This document shows, piece after piece, positions 36,670 to 44,565 of a stretch of 64,000 bases of DNA. The notes under the pieces were generated by a model. It was not told the origin of the DNA and ran no database searches. It saw only the letters and a program-made list of their open reading frames with translations. The translations under genes and the position numbers were made by a program. The stretch lies in contig NZ_CP139300.1 of assembly GCF_034093315.1 (NCBI RefSeq), positions 62,001 to 126,000 of the forward strand, written 5' to 3'. Positions within the stretch are counted from its first letter, which is position 1. Each line of letters begins with the position of its first letter. This DNA comes from Prochlorococcus sp. MIT 1314. GTDB lineage: Bacteria; Cyanobacteriota; Cyanobacteriia; PCC-6307; Cyanobiaceae.

Positions 36670-38298
36670 ATGAAACTTTTAGTAAGAACATTCATAATAT
36701 TATTTTTTGGTTTTCTTAATGTTAATTCTTTAAAGACATTTGCAATAAATTGTTCATCGCCAGTTCACAAAAATAAAGCAATATGTAGATATAAATCAGA
36801 TGATGAACCTAAAATTGATCCCAAAGAATTAATTGAAAAAGTAACTGTTTCTATAATTGGAATAAATGGAGATGAACAACCAGGCTCAGGGGTTCTTATA
36901 AAAAAAGAAGATAATGCTTATAGTGTTTTGACATCTGCGCATGTTGTTTGTAGTTTGCGAAATCAATTTGTTGATGCTGAAGAATATGCTTTAAAAACAT
37001 TTGATGGTTCTTGGCATGATTCTAATAATTACTCAAATCTCAAGGTTAATTGCCCTCCAATTTTGAAGGGTCAGGAAAAAATGAGTAGTACATTTTGTAG
37101 TGCGCCAATAAGTAAAGCCTATCCTTGGCCAATAGATATAGCTGTTTTAGAATTCACCTCAGATAAAGAATATATTGTTGCGAAAAGGTCAAGTTCTATC
37201 AAAAGATATGGAAAGGATATTTATGTTTCAGGATATCCTAAATCTGAAAATGGAAAATTTGTTATCCGGGAAAGTCAGGGGACTGTCGATATACCAGCAT
37301 CGTCGATTAATGAAACCTGCAAAGGATATGGTTTAAGATATCTCGCCCAAACAGAGATTGGTATGGATGGAGGGGGCGTATGGTCAAAGAAAGGAAAATT
37401 AGTAGGTATTCATGGTTATCGTGAAGTTAGTAGAGAAGAAAACTTATTATTAAGTCGAGGAAGCCATGGTATCGGGATTCATATTCCATATTGGAAACAA
37501 TTAATTGATCCATTTGATCCCTCTAAAGGATTTCCAGAAGATCTTGGGAAAAATAATGAAAAAGTTGATGCCTCAGCATTAATAAGTAGAGCTAAGTCAT
37601 TTATAAATATTGCAAGGACTGAAAAAATAAATAATAATCCTAATTTCATAGTAGAAGAGGCATCAACTCCTGTATTAGAAGGTTTAAAAAGAGCAGAAAA
37701 AATGGAAAGTAATCGGCCTTTGATTCCAGCACTAATAGCTCAGATTTATATTCGTAGATATGAAGATGGAACCAAAGATAAAACATATTTATCTGAAGCT
37801 CTTGAAAATATTAATAGAGCAATCAGACTTCAAAAACCTGCTTTTTTGTCTTCAAAAGATTCGTATGATGGAACATTCCAAAAGATAAGAGCTTATGTCC
37901 ATTTTTTATATGGTCAACATATAAATAATCAAGATTCCATCCTTTCATATCGTTATGCAATAAAAAATATTGATGAAAGGTTATCCTTAAAACCTGATGA
38001 TGTGACGTCCTGGAAAGATAAAGCTAATTACCATTTTTATGCAAAGGAATTAGGAAATGCATATGCATCTCTTATAAGGGCTTCAAAATTAGCTCCCAAA
38101 GACCCGAGTATTTTTATTGATATGGCATTCATCCTAGTTGAAAATAAAGAGTATAAAAGAGCATGCCAAGATTTTAATAGGGCAAATAATCTTATAAAAG
38201 AAGGTCTGTCTAAGCAAGGAAGTCAAGGCGCATTCGCAAATGATTATAAGCAGCAAAAAAAACGGATGAAACCATTCACAGATGCTTTAGGTTGTTGA
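36670..38298 (+). CDS. exported trypsin-fold protein plus TPR-like repeats, catalytic Ser replaced
   Basis: A 542-residue protein. Residues 1-26 are a signal peptide. Residues about 50-270 follow the trypsin-like serine protease plan of cyanobacterial HhoA-like proteins: His91 in VLTSAHVV and Asp156 in PIDIAVLEF are in place, but where GxSGGPV should stand the protein has EIGMDGGGVW, so Asp233 replaces the nucleophile. It is therefore probably an inactive, binding protease homologue. Residues about 300-540 are helical repeats of TPR type (YINRAIRLQ-like, DVTSWKDKANYHFYAKELG, SKLAPKDPSIFIDMAFILVENKEYKRACQDF). It likely acts in the periplasm. Confidence 0.78.
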   Translation: MKLLVRTFIILFFGFLNVNSLKTFAINCSSPVHKNKAICRYKSDDEPKIDPKELIEKVTVSIIGINGDEQPGSGVLIKKEDNAYSVLTSAHVVCSLRNQFVDAEEYALKTFDGSWHDSNNYSNLKVNCPPILKGQEKMSSTFCSAPISKAYPWPIDIAVLEFTSDKEYIVAKRSSSIKRYGKDIYVSGYPKSENGKFVIRESQGTVDIPASSINETCKGYGLRYLAQTEIGMDGGGVWSKKGKLVGIHGYREVSREENLLLSRGSHGIGIHIPYWKQLIDPFDPSKGFPEDLGKNNEKVDASALISRAKSFINIARTEKINNNPNFIVEEASTPVLEGLKRAEKMESNRPLIPALIAQIYIRRYEDGTKDKTYLSEALENINRAIRLQKPAFLSSKDSYDGTFQKIRAYVHFLYGQHINNQDSILSYRYAIKNIDERLSLKPDDVTSWKDKANYHFYAKELGNAYASLIRASKLAPKDPSIFIDMAFILVENKEYKRACQDFNRANNLIKEGLSKQGSQGAFANDYKQQKKRMKPFTDALGC

Positions 38299-38419
38299 GA
38301 AGGGATTTAAAAACAAATCTTATCTTAGGAAAATTACTTTTTGTTTAGGGATGTTTTATATTAACTTGACCAAGAGTCATAAAATAAGCAATCATAATTT
38401 AATAATTTATGTAAGGTTA

Positions 38420-38830
38420 ATGAAACGTTCATTATTAGCAACTACATCAGCCTTGTTTCTTGCAGGTACATTTGGTATTGGGCAAGTTTATGCTTTTGGT
38501 GTTCCTAAAGTCCCTGGACTCGGAGGAGGAGGCGGTGGTACAGATTCTATTACTGATAAGGCAAAAACAAAAGCTGCCAATAAGATTTTGAAGGATGTTG
38601 GCAAAATTGCATTTAGAGGAGGAAAAATTGTTGCATCAAAACAAAAATGGGCATGCGATAAACTATTAAAAGCACAAAAAATTGTAGTAGCAATTAATAA
38701 ACAGGATCTTATAGAAAAAGTTTCTGATTTGAGAGAAACATTATATTGTGGAATTACAGATCCTATCCCAGCAGAATTGCTAGCACCTGAAGAAATAAAA
38801 GGTGATGAGACTGAGAATTTCGCATCATAG
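38420..38830 (+). CDS. exported Gly-rich island protein
   Basis: A 136-residue protein. The ATG at 38420 gives a textbook signal peptide (MKRSLLATTSALFLAGTFG ... VYA-FG), whereas the frame's first ATG at 38351 adds 23 unlikely residues. The mature part starts with VPGLGGGGGG, then a basic helix (AKTKAANKILKDVGKIAF), two Cys (WACDKLL and LYCGITD) and an acidic tail. GTAAGG precedes the start. No family recognised. Confidence 0.72.
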   Translation: MKRSLLATTSALFLAGTFGIGQVYAFGVPKVPGLGGGGGGTDSITDKAKTKAANKILKDVGKIAFRGGKIVASKQKWACDKLLKAQKIVVAINKQDLIEKVSDLRETLYCGITDPIPAELLAPEEIKGDETENFAS

Positions 38831-38912
38831 GTTTAATTTAATTATTTCTGACAAATAAATAATATTTGAGTATTAACTATTTGTTTAATTATGATTTTAA
38901 AAAATTAATTTA

Positions 38913-39665
38913 TTATTCATAACATTTTGCTTTTCTAATCAAGCTTGCCCCTCCACCAATTGGCCCCGGTTTTGGAGCCATCCATTCTCCTTTCGAAGAG
39001 TTGCTTAATTTTCTAAAGACGGAGCTAAGATTTTCTTTGCAACTAACAGCAATCCAGCCGTAATCTGATTTTCGTGAAATGTATGGATTATATTGATAGG
39101 ACTGCTTTTTTTGATAGAAATATGCAGCTAATATATAATCGGATATCTTTAGTGTATTTGAATTGTATTTAAATTCACGAGATCTGTTTTTATATAAAGT
39201 AAGCCAATTACCTTTATGATTGGAAGCTGGATATGAAGGGTTATCGATATTCCATAAATATTTAGTTGCTGATGTATATCCCCAGAGCGGTGCTGCATCT
39301 GTTTTCTTGCAATGGAACTGTGCTATTTCTTCAAAGCTGCTTCCTTTTACAAGGCTGTTCCAAGTACCTCTTTGAGACATTTGTTTTCTTTTTCGTAAAT
39401 AGTAATCCTTATTTCGACAATTAATGTCTAAACGTCCAAGTATTTGTTTATTCCCCTCTACCAGCTTCATCTGCATTCTGAATGAATCATTGTTCAGCGG
39501 CTCATAACTTAAAAGATTTATCCATTGCGTAATATTCCCATAATCATCAACTCCCACGGGTTGCCACTCAAAACTTTTTGGGTCGGCGAATAATTTTTCA
39601 GGGAAATTTAAAAAGTAAAAAAGTAAAACTCCAAAAATTGTAAAGAGTTTTTTGTGAAAGTTCAT
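38913..39665 (-). CDS. exported protein with adhesin-E-like N-terminal domain
   Basis: A 250-residue protein beginning at the ATG at 39665 (one codon inside a TTG). A signal peptide ends at about residue 28 (KLFADP). FEWQPVGVDDYGNITQWINLLSY followed by ILGRLDINCRNKDYYLR resembles the short 'surface-adhesin E'-like domain found in many exported cyanobacterial proteins. A second part shows SDYGWIAVSCKENLSSVFRKL. Four Cys could form two disulfides. Last gene of the island, on the strand opposite to the operon. Confidence 0.65.
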   Translation of the reverse strand: MNFHKKLFTIFGVLLFYFLNFPEKLFADPKSFEWQPVGVDDYGNITQWINLLSYEPLNNDSFRMQMKLVEGNKQILGRLDINCRNKDYYLRKRKQMSQRGTWNSLVKGSSFEEIAQFHCKKTDAAPLWGYTSATKYLWNIDNPSYPASNHKGNWLTLYKNRSREFKYNSNTLKISDYILAAYFYQKKQSYQYNPYISRKSDYGWIAVSCKENLSSVFRKLSNSSKGEWMAPKPGPIGGGASLIRKAKCYE

Positions 39666-40113
39666 CAACTAGTGAATTTGTTCATTTCTTTAATTATTTT
39701 ATTATTGCCTTTTAACAGAAACAAGTTATATATTAACTTTCTAAAAATGCATAATCAAAAATATCAAAATTTAGGTTTAAAACTTAATTTAAAAGAGTTA
39801 CTCATTTTTTTGGAACTGATTCGGAACTGTATGACAAGTTATTCTCTAAATTGCTGATATAACTACAACGCAAACTAATTTTCAAGACTAGAGCCTTAAA
39901 CCACTTGACCACCCCTCAAGAGGGTTATTCAGTTGTGTTGCACTTGTCATGCTAAAAATGGTATGTCAGTGGTAGGCTTGAAAATTTCTGAACTAAATAT
40001 CTAAATAAATAAATTTATTAGTTTGAGTTTGAAAAAAAAAAGGTTAACTCTTATTGATTTTTGTATATACAAGTGAAATTAAATCCACGAAAAACTAGTT
40101 TGGCATTAGAAAA
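39666..40113. other. island right boundary, no gene
   Basis: These 448 bases hold the tRNA-Ser remnant (39875-39917) and its flank. An ORF of 67 codons at 39654-39857 has the composition of AT-rich spacer and I do not accept it. Nothing else is visible to 40113. Confidence 0.6.
39875..39917 (-). pseudogene. tRNA-Ser 5'-half remnant, island att site
   Basis: On the minus strand this is the 5' half of tRNA-Ser(UGA) from the first acceptor bases through the anticodon loop. 26 bases (39879-39904) are identical to 32735-32760 and the next 13 differ once. The first base of the acceptor is lost and one anticodon-stem base differs (ATTAG for ACTAG). Upstream flank similarity (TATTCAGTT) goes on to 39934. 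Beyond the anticodon stem the match stops. Confidence 0.9.
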
Positions 40114-40263
40114 TTACCCAAAGTTAATATTTTGTTGAAATAAACCAAATAAGTTGTTGCCAACTATGGCGGCAATTATTAAAACGAAGGCAACTATTGC
40201 AAAAAGAGCACTTACATCTTTTATGTCATAAGGTGTTTTAAATAAAGGTTTCTGGTCTGCCAT
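40114..40263 (-). CDS. 49-residue single-span membrane protein
   Basis: The ORF has ATG at 40263 and TAA at 40114. MADQKPLFKTPYDIKDVSAL leads into one membrane helix (FAIVAFVLIIAAIVG), ending FGLFQQNINFG. The codon use is regular and the composition typical of small picocyanobacterial membrane subunits. I see no Hli motif (ExxNGRxAM). Probably a real gene. Confidence 0.65.
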   Translation of the reverse strand: MADQKPLFKTPYDIKDVSALFAIVAFVLIIAAIVGNNLFGLFQQNINFG

Positions 40264-40358
40264 GTTTATTAAATCTATAAATGCAATTAAATCATATTAT
40301 TTTAATCATTGTGTGAAGTATTTAAGTATTTTTTTAGTCTATGAATTGACAATAAAAA

Positions 40359-40382
40359 AGCCACTAAAAGTGGCTCTTTTAT
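40359..40382 (-). terminator. intrinsic terminator of the DUF4278 gene
   Basis: AGCCACT and AGTGGCT form a 7-bp stem around AAA. On the minus strand six T follow, 24 nt after the stop at 40399. On the plus strand CTTTT follows, so it may work in both directions. Confidence 0.85.
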
Positions 40383-40398
40383 TTATTGGATAAATTAA

Positions 40399-40500
40399 CT
40401 AGCTTGTATAAGCTTTGCCTCTGTAAGTTAGTTCGTTGTGCTGCTTCTTTGCAACTTCTTTGTTCTGGACGTACTTTTGTCCTCTGTAAATTAGAGTCAT
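40399..40500 (-). CDS. DUF4278 mini-protein
   Basis: A 33-residue protein beginning MTLIYRGQKYVQNK and containing LTYRGKAY. The two YRG repeats define the cyanobacterial DUF4278 family, mostly very short proteins of unknown role. It is clearly coded with less AT-biased codons, has a strong terminator after it, and its ATG overlaps the stop of a 13-residue leader ORF. Confidence 0.85.
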   Translation of the reverse strand: MTLIYRGQKYVQNKEVAKKQHNELTYRGKAYTS

Positions 40501-40538
40501 GTTTTTAAGCTCCGGTTTCGCTTAAGTCCCCGTTCCAT
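40497..40538 (-). CDS. 13-residue leader peptide overlapping the DUF4278 start
   Basis: ATG at 40538 opens MERGLKRNRSLKT and its TGA overlaps the DUF4278 ATG as ATGA. The stretch is GC-richer than its surroundings, and CTTAAG copies at both ends of the leader start region could pair. It looks like translational coupling or a regulatory leader. Confidence 0.45.
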   Translation of the reverse strand: MERGLKRNRSLKT

Positions 40539-40815
40539 GGCTTAAGTCGATTTGCGGCTTGCTAAACGCAAGTTGAACGTTTTGGTAGCGGTTGCTACAA
40601 ATAAATAGTAACATCCAAGAAAATTATTTGTCCAGGTTTTTAATAAATAAACTTAAATATCTTAATGATTCAATTAGGAGGATCCTAGTAAAGAAAATAT
40701 TTGCCTTTAAACCTTATGCCGTTTCTTGCAGGTTACATTTTGTTCGTTTTTAAGAAGAATTTTTTATTTAAACACTTTTTAAATGTAAAATTCTGAATAT
40801 TATAAAATTTGTTTT
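40539..40815. other. leader and promoter region of DUF4278 and the next gene
   Basis: No gene is seen. On the minus strand a GC-richer stretch of about 70 bp precedes the leader peptide and contains GTAGC-GGTT-GCTAC (40590s), a small hairpin. The remainder is AT-rich spacer before the ATG at 40816. Confidence 0.4.
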
Positions 40816-41016
40816 ATGTTTTCTCAAAGCAAAAAACCTACAAGACAAAGATCTAACTCTGCCAATACTCAATGGACTCCATTATTTGCTGAATTACTAC
40901 CATTCGCAGACAGAATGAATGATAAAGTTCAATTGGTAAATGCTTTGGCGTTTACTTTTATTATGGGGTTCTCAATTTTTGGAATTGCTCTATGGAGACT
41001 TTCTGCTATAACCTAA
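40816..41016 (+). CDS. conserved small single-span membrane protein
   Basis: A 66-residue protein with a basic N-terminus (FSQSKKPTRQRSNS), WTPLFAELLPFADRMNDKVQLVNALAF and one membrane helix (FIMGFSIFGIALWRL). The composition suggests a conserved small thylakoid or inner-membrane protein. It lacks the chlorophyll-binding ExxNGRxAM motif of Hli proteins, so I do not call it hli. It abuts the convergent gene at 41017. Confidence 0.7.
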   Translation: MFSQSKKPTRQRSNSANTQWTPLFAELLPFADRMNDKVQLVNALAFTFIMGFSIFGIALWRLSAIT

Positions 41017-41280
41017 TTATTTAATTCTTTGCAAAGCATCAATTTTTGATTCTTTGTTTTTAATTATGGTTATTAGCCATTTAGAGGCGAGAGCCCTAGA
41101 TATTGACCTGTTTTTTAGAAATCTACATATATATATGTGTAGATTTTTTTCATTTTTGGAGTTAAATTTTTCTTCAAAGTCTAATATATCTTCTTCTGAT
41201 GTTCTCTTTCTTAGCTCATCAACTAAGGCATGGCTGGAGGAATCATTAAATAAGTTCCCAATATTTAAGCTTAATGTCAT
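41017..41280 (-). CDS. hypothetical protein
   Basis: An 87-residue soluble, mostly helical protein with ALVDELRKRTSEEDILDFEEKF and SRALASKWLITIIKNKESKIDALQRI. The ends touch the preceding convergent gene without a gap. No family recognised. Confidence 0.6.
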   Translation of the reverse strand: MTLSLNIGNLFNDSSSHALVDELRKRTSEEDILDFEEKFNSKNEKNLHIYICRFLKNRSISRALASKWLITIIKNKESKIDALQRIK

Positions 41281-41368
41281 AAATAATTTATGTCCCTATT
41301 TAAGAGGTAGCCATAAATTAAATTTTAAAAAACTAATTTATATTTTTTATTTACAAATAATCTAATAT

Positions 41369-43702
41369 TTAATCTTTTGGTTTAGCCAGAGGAAGCAGGC
41401 ACTTATCTGAATCACAACCTGCTGGTCCTGCTTCAGATAGTTCTCCGACATCATATTTATTCAGAGCGTCAAAGAAATCGTTGTTAACTTTTCTTTCTAT
41501 TACTTTGTTTTGCAATGATATATATTCCTCTTTACTTATTGGTTCAAAAGGTAATCTAGGGAAAGTAGCGTTGGCACTAAATCGAGCTAGTAATGCCGCT
41601 GAAATATATCCCTCATTATTTTCTATTGCATTATGAATAGCCTTAGCTAAATCTTCGATTTCATTTTCTCTAAATTCTACTGTTGCAGAGGTATTATGCT
41701 CGGTGTAAAATTTCTGCACTTGCATGTAAAAATCAAATTGAGCTAATGCTGAAAAATTATTGATATCTATCTGGTCTGCACCATCTATATTTGCCCAGCT
41801 AACTTCTGTGGGGATTTCAACTAACCATTCTGTACATCTTGGATCAAATGGATTATCAAGTAAGCAGCCATTTTCATCTTTATCAGATTGAGATGGAACA
41901 ACTGAGTAACCATAATCCATGCAAGCTAAAGCGATTGGATCATTTTTTCTGAAAGTTATTCTTCTTATGAATCTTTGCGCCTTTGGAGGATGCCATCCTG
42001 GAGCTGCTCCAGTAAGAAGACTTTTAGTCCCCGCTGGTTGAACTGTTGTGCATCGATTTGGTCTTCTTAGATTATGTTTATCACAATATTCCCAGACAGT
42101 TTCTTTTACTATCTTTCTCCAAGAATCTAAGAATTTAGCTTCCTTCTCTTTGAAATTCTTACCTTCCTCGCTATTTGGTCTTCCTGCTTCCCACCACTTC
42201 AACCATGGTGTCCCAAATGCATGAACGCAGAAATCAAATAATCCAGTGAAACTTACCCCTACAATAGGATCATATTCTCTACTTTTTCTGTAACGCTCAA
42301 CTTCAAATTCATGATTAAGTAAGCATGCTACAGAAAGAGCCGCTGCTTTAAAAGCCTTTTTTTGTTCTTCAAGATTTTCTGGATCAATCTGATTTAAATG
42401 AACCTCAGCCAAATTACAATGAAAATCATTTCCCAAGATCTCCCCACAAGGGTTGAGTCCATATCTGCTCATTCTGTGATTTAGCTCTTCTTCAGAAAAT
42501 GGACCATAACTTCTATTTATCCAATCTCTCGCTTCATCCTTACCTTGTTCTGAGTAAATTTCAATAAATTCCTTTCTCAATTCATCATCTTTGAGAATAT
42601 CTGCATTTGACCTTGCGATTGCTTCTGGAGCAAATTGAATAGCCCCCTCACCTGAATGAAATTGTTTTGTTACAGCATCCAAAACAGTTTTGTAAGAAGG
42701 TTTTGTATGGTAAACCCTTGTGTGGTTTGCCATCCTTAGGGCATCTTTTTCAGGATCTATTCTCCAATTACCATTCTCATCTTGACTCCATAGATTTTCT
42801 TTTGCCGATGCCGCTTCATTATCATCTGAGGCAAATTGTCTCATTCCAGCACTTCTTCTTATATTCCCAGCAACTATGGTTACTGCCGCTTCATCAATTA
42901 ACAAACAACACTCTACGGTACTTAATTTCCTTCCAATTGCCTTTCCAAGAAGTGACGCAACTCTGGAGTAGAGATCTTTTAATTTAATAGGATTTGCCAT
43001 CCCACCAAAACCCTTTAAGGATTCTCCAGCCGGTCTAATATCTTCCAAGTTAATGTATACATCAATTTCTCTCTCAAGAGTTTCGTTACTTGATGCCTCA
43101 AGAAGATATTTATAGCTATCTACCCAACCTCTTCTGCTATCTCCTACTTTAATGTGAAGATCTTTTCCTTTAACTTCAAGAGATGATTTTTCTTTTCTTT
43201 GATCTTTAGGAGTTATTCCAACTTCACTAACTGATTTAATATTTATTTTGTTTATTACCTTAGGGAGATTATTTATAAAATGGGGCTCAATTATTGCACC
43301 TGTTCCACATCCCATCATTGCTAAATCCATCATTAATGCGAAGGCTTCCCAATCAATTAAGTTTGTTGAAGTACAGTTGTATGCTCCTGAGAAATTTTGA
43401 TTCTTATTAATCCAAGGAGTTCCACCAATCCATAACCACCTCCCCGAAGGTTGGGCTTTTTGGTTACTTTGCATTTCTCTCATTAAGATCATTTCTTTAT
43501 CAGAAAGTTTTCCTAATTCTTTTAATCCCGATAAATTTCTTTCACCTACTTCGCTCCAGTTCTCTCTTTTGCCTGAGGATGTTTTCCTACTGTAAGATCT
43601 GAAAAAAACAGGATAAGCAGCTGGTGCTGTGTTTGGAAAATCATCTTTTTTAAGATTATTGAAATTGCTCTCTGAAGAAGCCTTATTTGGTGCAACAGTC
43701 AC
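41369..43702 (-). CDS. nrdJ: adenosylcobalamin-dependent (class II) ribonucleotide reductase
   Basis: Reduces ribonucleotides to deoxyribonucleotides with a cobalamin-generated thiyl radical. NPCGEILGNDFHCNLAEV holds the active-site Asn/Cys/Glu, TVQPAGTKSLLTGAAPG is the phosphate-binding part, and the C-terminal AGCDSDKCLLPL holds the redox pair that is reloaded by thioredoxin. I use the GTG at 43702 (777 residues, VTVAPNKAS); the longer frame to 43765 adds spacer-like residues. It depends on B12, matching the CbiX gene at 23 kb. No convincing B12 riboswitch precedes it. Confidence 0.95.
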   Translation of the reverse strand: MTVAPNKASSESNFNNLKKDDFPNTAPAAYPVFFRSYSRKTSSGKRENWSEVGERNLSGLKELGKLSDKEMILMREMQSNQKAQPSGRWLWIGGTPWINKNQNFSGAYNCTSTNLIDWEAFALMMDLAMMGCGTGAIIEPHFINNLPKVINKINIKSVSEVGITPKDQRKEKSSLEVKGKDLHIKVGDSRRGWVDSYKYLLEASSNETLEREIDVYINLEDIRPAGESLKGFGGMANPIKLKDLYSRVASLLGKAIGRKLSTVECCLLIDEAAVTIVAGNIRRSAGMRQFASDDNEAASAKENLWSQDENGNWRIDPEKDALRMANHTRVYHTKPSYKTVLDAVTKQFHSGEGAIQFAPEAIARSNADILKDDELRKEFIEIYSEQGKDEARDWINRSYGPFSEEELNHRMSRYGLNPCGEILGNDFHCNLAEVHLNQIDPENLEEQKKAFKAAALSVACLLNHEFEVERYRKSREYDPIVGVSFTGLFDFCVHAFGTPWLKWWEAGRPNSEEGKNFKEKEAKFLDSWRKIVKETVWEYCDKHNLRRPNRCTTVQPAGTKSLLTGAAPGWHPPKAQRFIRRITFRKNDPIALACMDYGYSVVPSQSDKDENGCLLDNPFDPRCTEWLVEIPTEVSWANIDGADQIDINNFSALAQFDFYMQVQKFYTEHNTSATVEFRENEIEDLAKAIHNAIENNEGYISAALLARFSANATFPRLPFEPISKEEYISLQNKVIERKVNNDFFDALNKYDVGELSEAGPAGCDSDKCLLPLAKPKD

Positions 43703-43835
43703 GATAAAAAATAATGTATGTAAATACCCGTATTGGAAGAATAACTCTACCAGTGGCGTCTGCAACTATTCTTACCACTATTTAACGGTTTGTGTAAAAT
43801 TATGTTTAATATGAAATCTTTTTTTAAGAAAGTAT

Positions 43836-44534
43836 ATGGAAAGAATACCTGAACCTGAATTAATGAAAAAAAAAGAGCAAGTCATTTCTTATGACGAAGC
43901 TGATTTTTCAGAAGGGGAAGTTAATCTAATTAATCAAATAAATAATTATCTTTTTAGAAAAAATATTTCTTTAGGTGAAAAAGATTTAATAGTTGATTTA
44001 GGATGTGGCCCAGGAAATATTTCTGAGAAGTTAGCAATAAAATGGCCTAATACTGAAGTGGTTGGAATAGATGGTTCTGAAGAGATGATTTTGAGAGCAG
44101 AACACAACAAAAAGATTCATAACAATCAAAAGAAATTAGACAATTTACGCTATATCTGTTCTGATATCAAGGAAATTAAATTGACTAATTTTTTACTTAA
44201 TAGAGATATAAGTTTACTTGTAAGTAATAGTTTAATCCATCATATTACCCATCTTAAAGATTTCTTCAACACCATAAGAAGTTTGTCTAGTAAAAATATC
44301 ACTTTGAATTTTCATAAGGACTTAAAAAGGCCATTAGATGAAAAGTCTGCTCTAGAACTTAAGGCACAATGCTCAACTAAATATAATGAGATTTTGACTA
44401 ATGATTATTATGCTTCTTTAAGGGCTTCATATACTTTTAAAGAGTTAAAAAATTTCATTTTAGAGAATGATCTATCCTCTTTAGATGTGTTTGAAGAAGG
44501 TGATAATTATTTAATAGTCTATGGTAATGTTTAA
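43836..44534 (+). CDS. SAM-dependent methyltransferase
   Basis: A 232-residue class I methyltransferase. Motif I is LIVDLGCGPGNISEKLA, then VVGIDGSEEMILRAE with the ribose-binding Asp, and LLVSNSLIHHITHLKDFF. Substrate unknown. It is divergent from nrdJ and 31 bp upstream of prfC on the same strand. Confidence 0.85.
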   Translation: MERIPEPELMKKKEQVISYDEADFSEGEVNLINQINNYLFRKNISLGEKDLIVDLGCGPGNISEKLAIKWPNTEVVGIDGSEEMILRAEHNKKIHNNQKKLDNLRYICSDIKEIKLTNFLLNRDISLLVSNSLIHHITHLKDFFNTIRSLSSKNITLNFHKDLKRPLDEKSALELKAQCSTKYNEILTNDYYASLRASYTFKELKNFILENDLSSLDVFEEGDNYLIVYGNV

Positions 44535-44565
44535 GAACGAAGTGAAAGGCCCTTATATTATATAG

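Larger units (their letters stand above)
32735..39934. mobile_element. genomic island between tRNA-Ser and its 5'-half remnant
   Basis: The intact tRNA-Ser at the left and the partial copy at 39875-39917 have the same orientation. The copy extends from the anticodon stem-loop to the 5' end and about 17 bp of upstream flank. This is what remains when an element recombines at the anticodon loop and supplies a new 5' half. The interior holds ten genes or ORFs, mostly exported proteins of very AT-rich sequence. No recombinase gene is present. It resembles tRNA-bounded islands (tycheposons) described in Prochlorococcus, here without mobility genes. Confidence 0.75.

Noticed and set aside
39654-39857. 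67-codon ORF on the plus strand
   Set aside because: Starts inside the divergent exported-protein gene, has spacer-like composition (Leu/Ile/Asn/Lys only) and no ribosome-binding site.
40816-41016. High-light-inducible (Hli) protein
   Set aside because: Small single-span protein, but the chlorophyll-binding ExxNGRxAM motif is absent.
43703-43835. Possible B12 riboswitch before nrdJ
   Set aside because: Only a CGCCACTG-like octamer is present on the minus strand; the other conserved elements and the needed length are missing.
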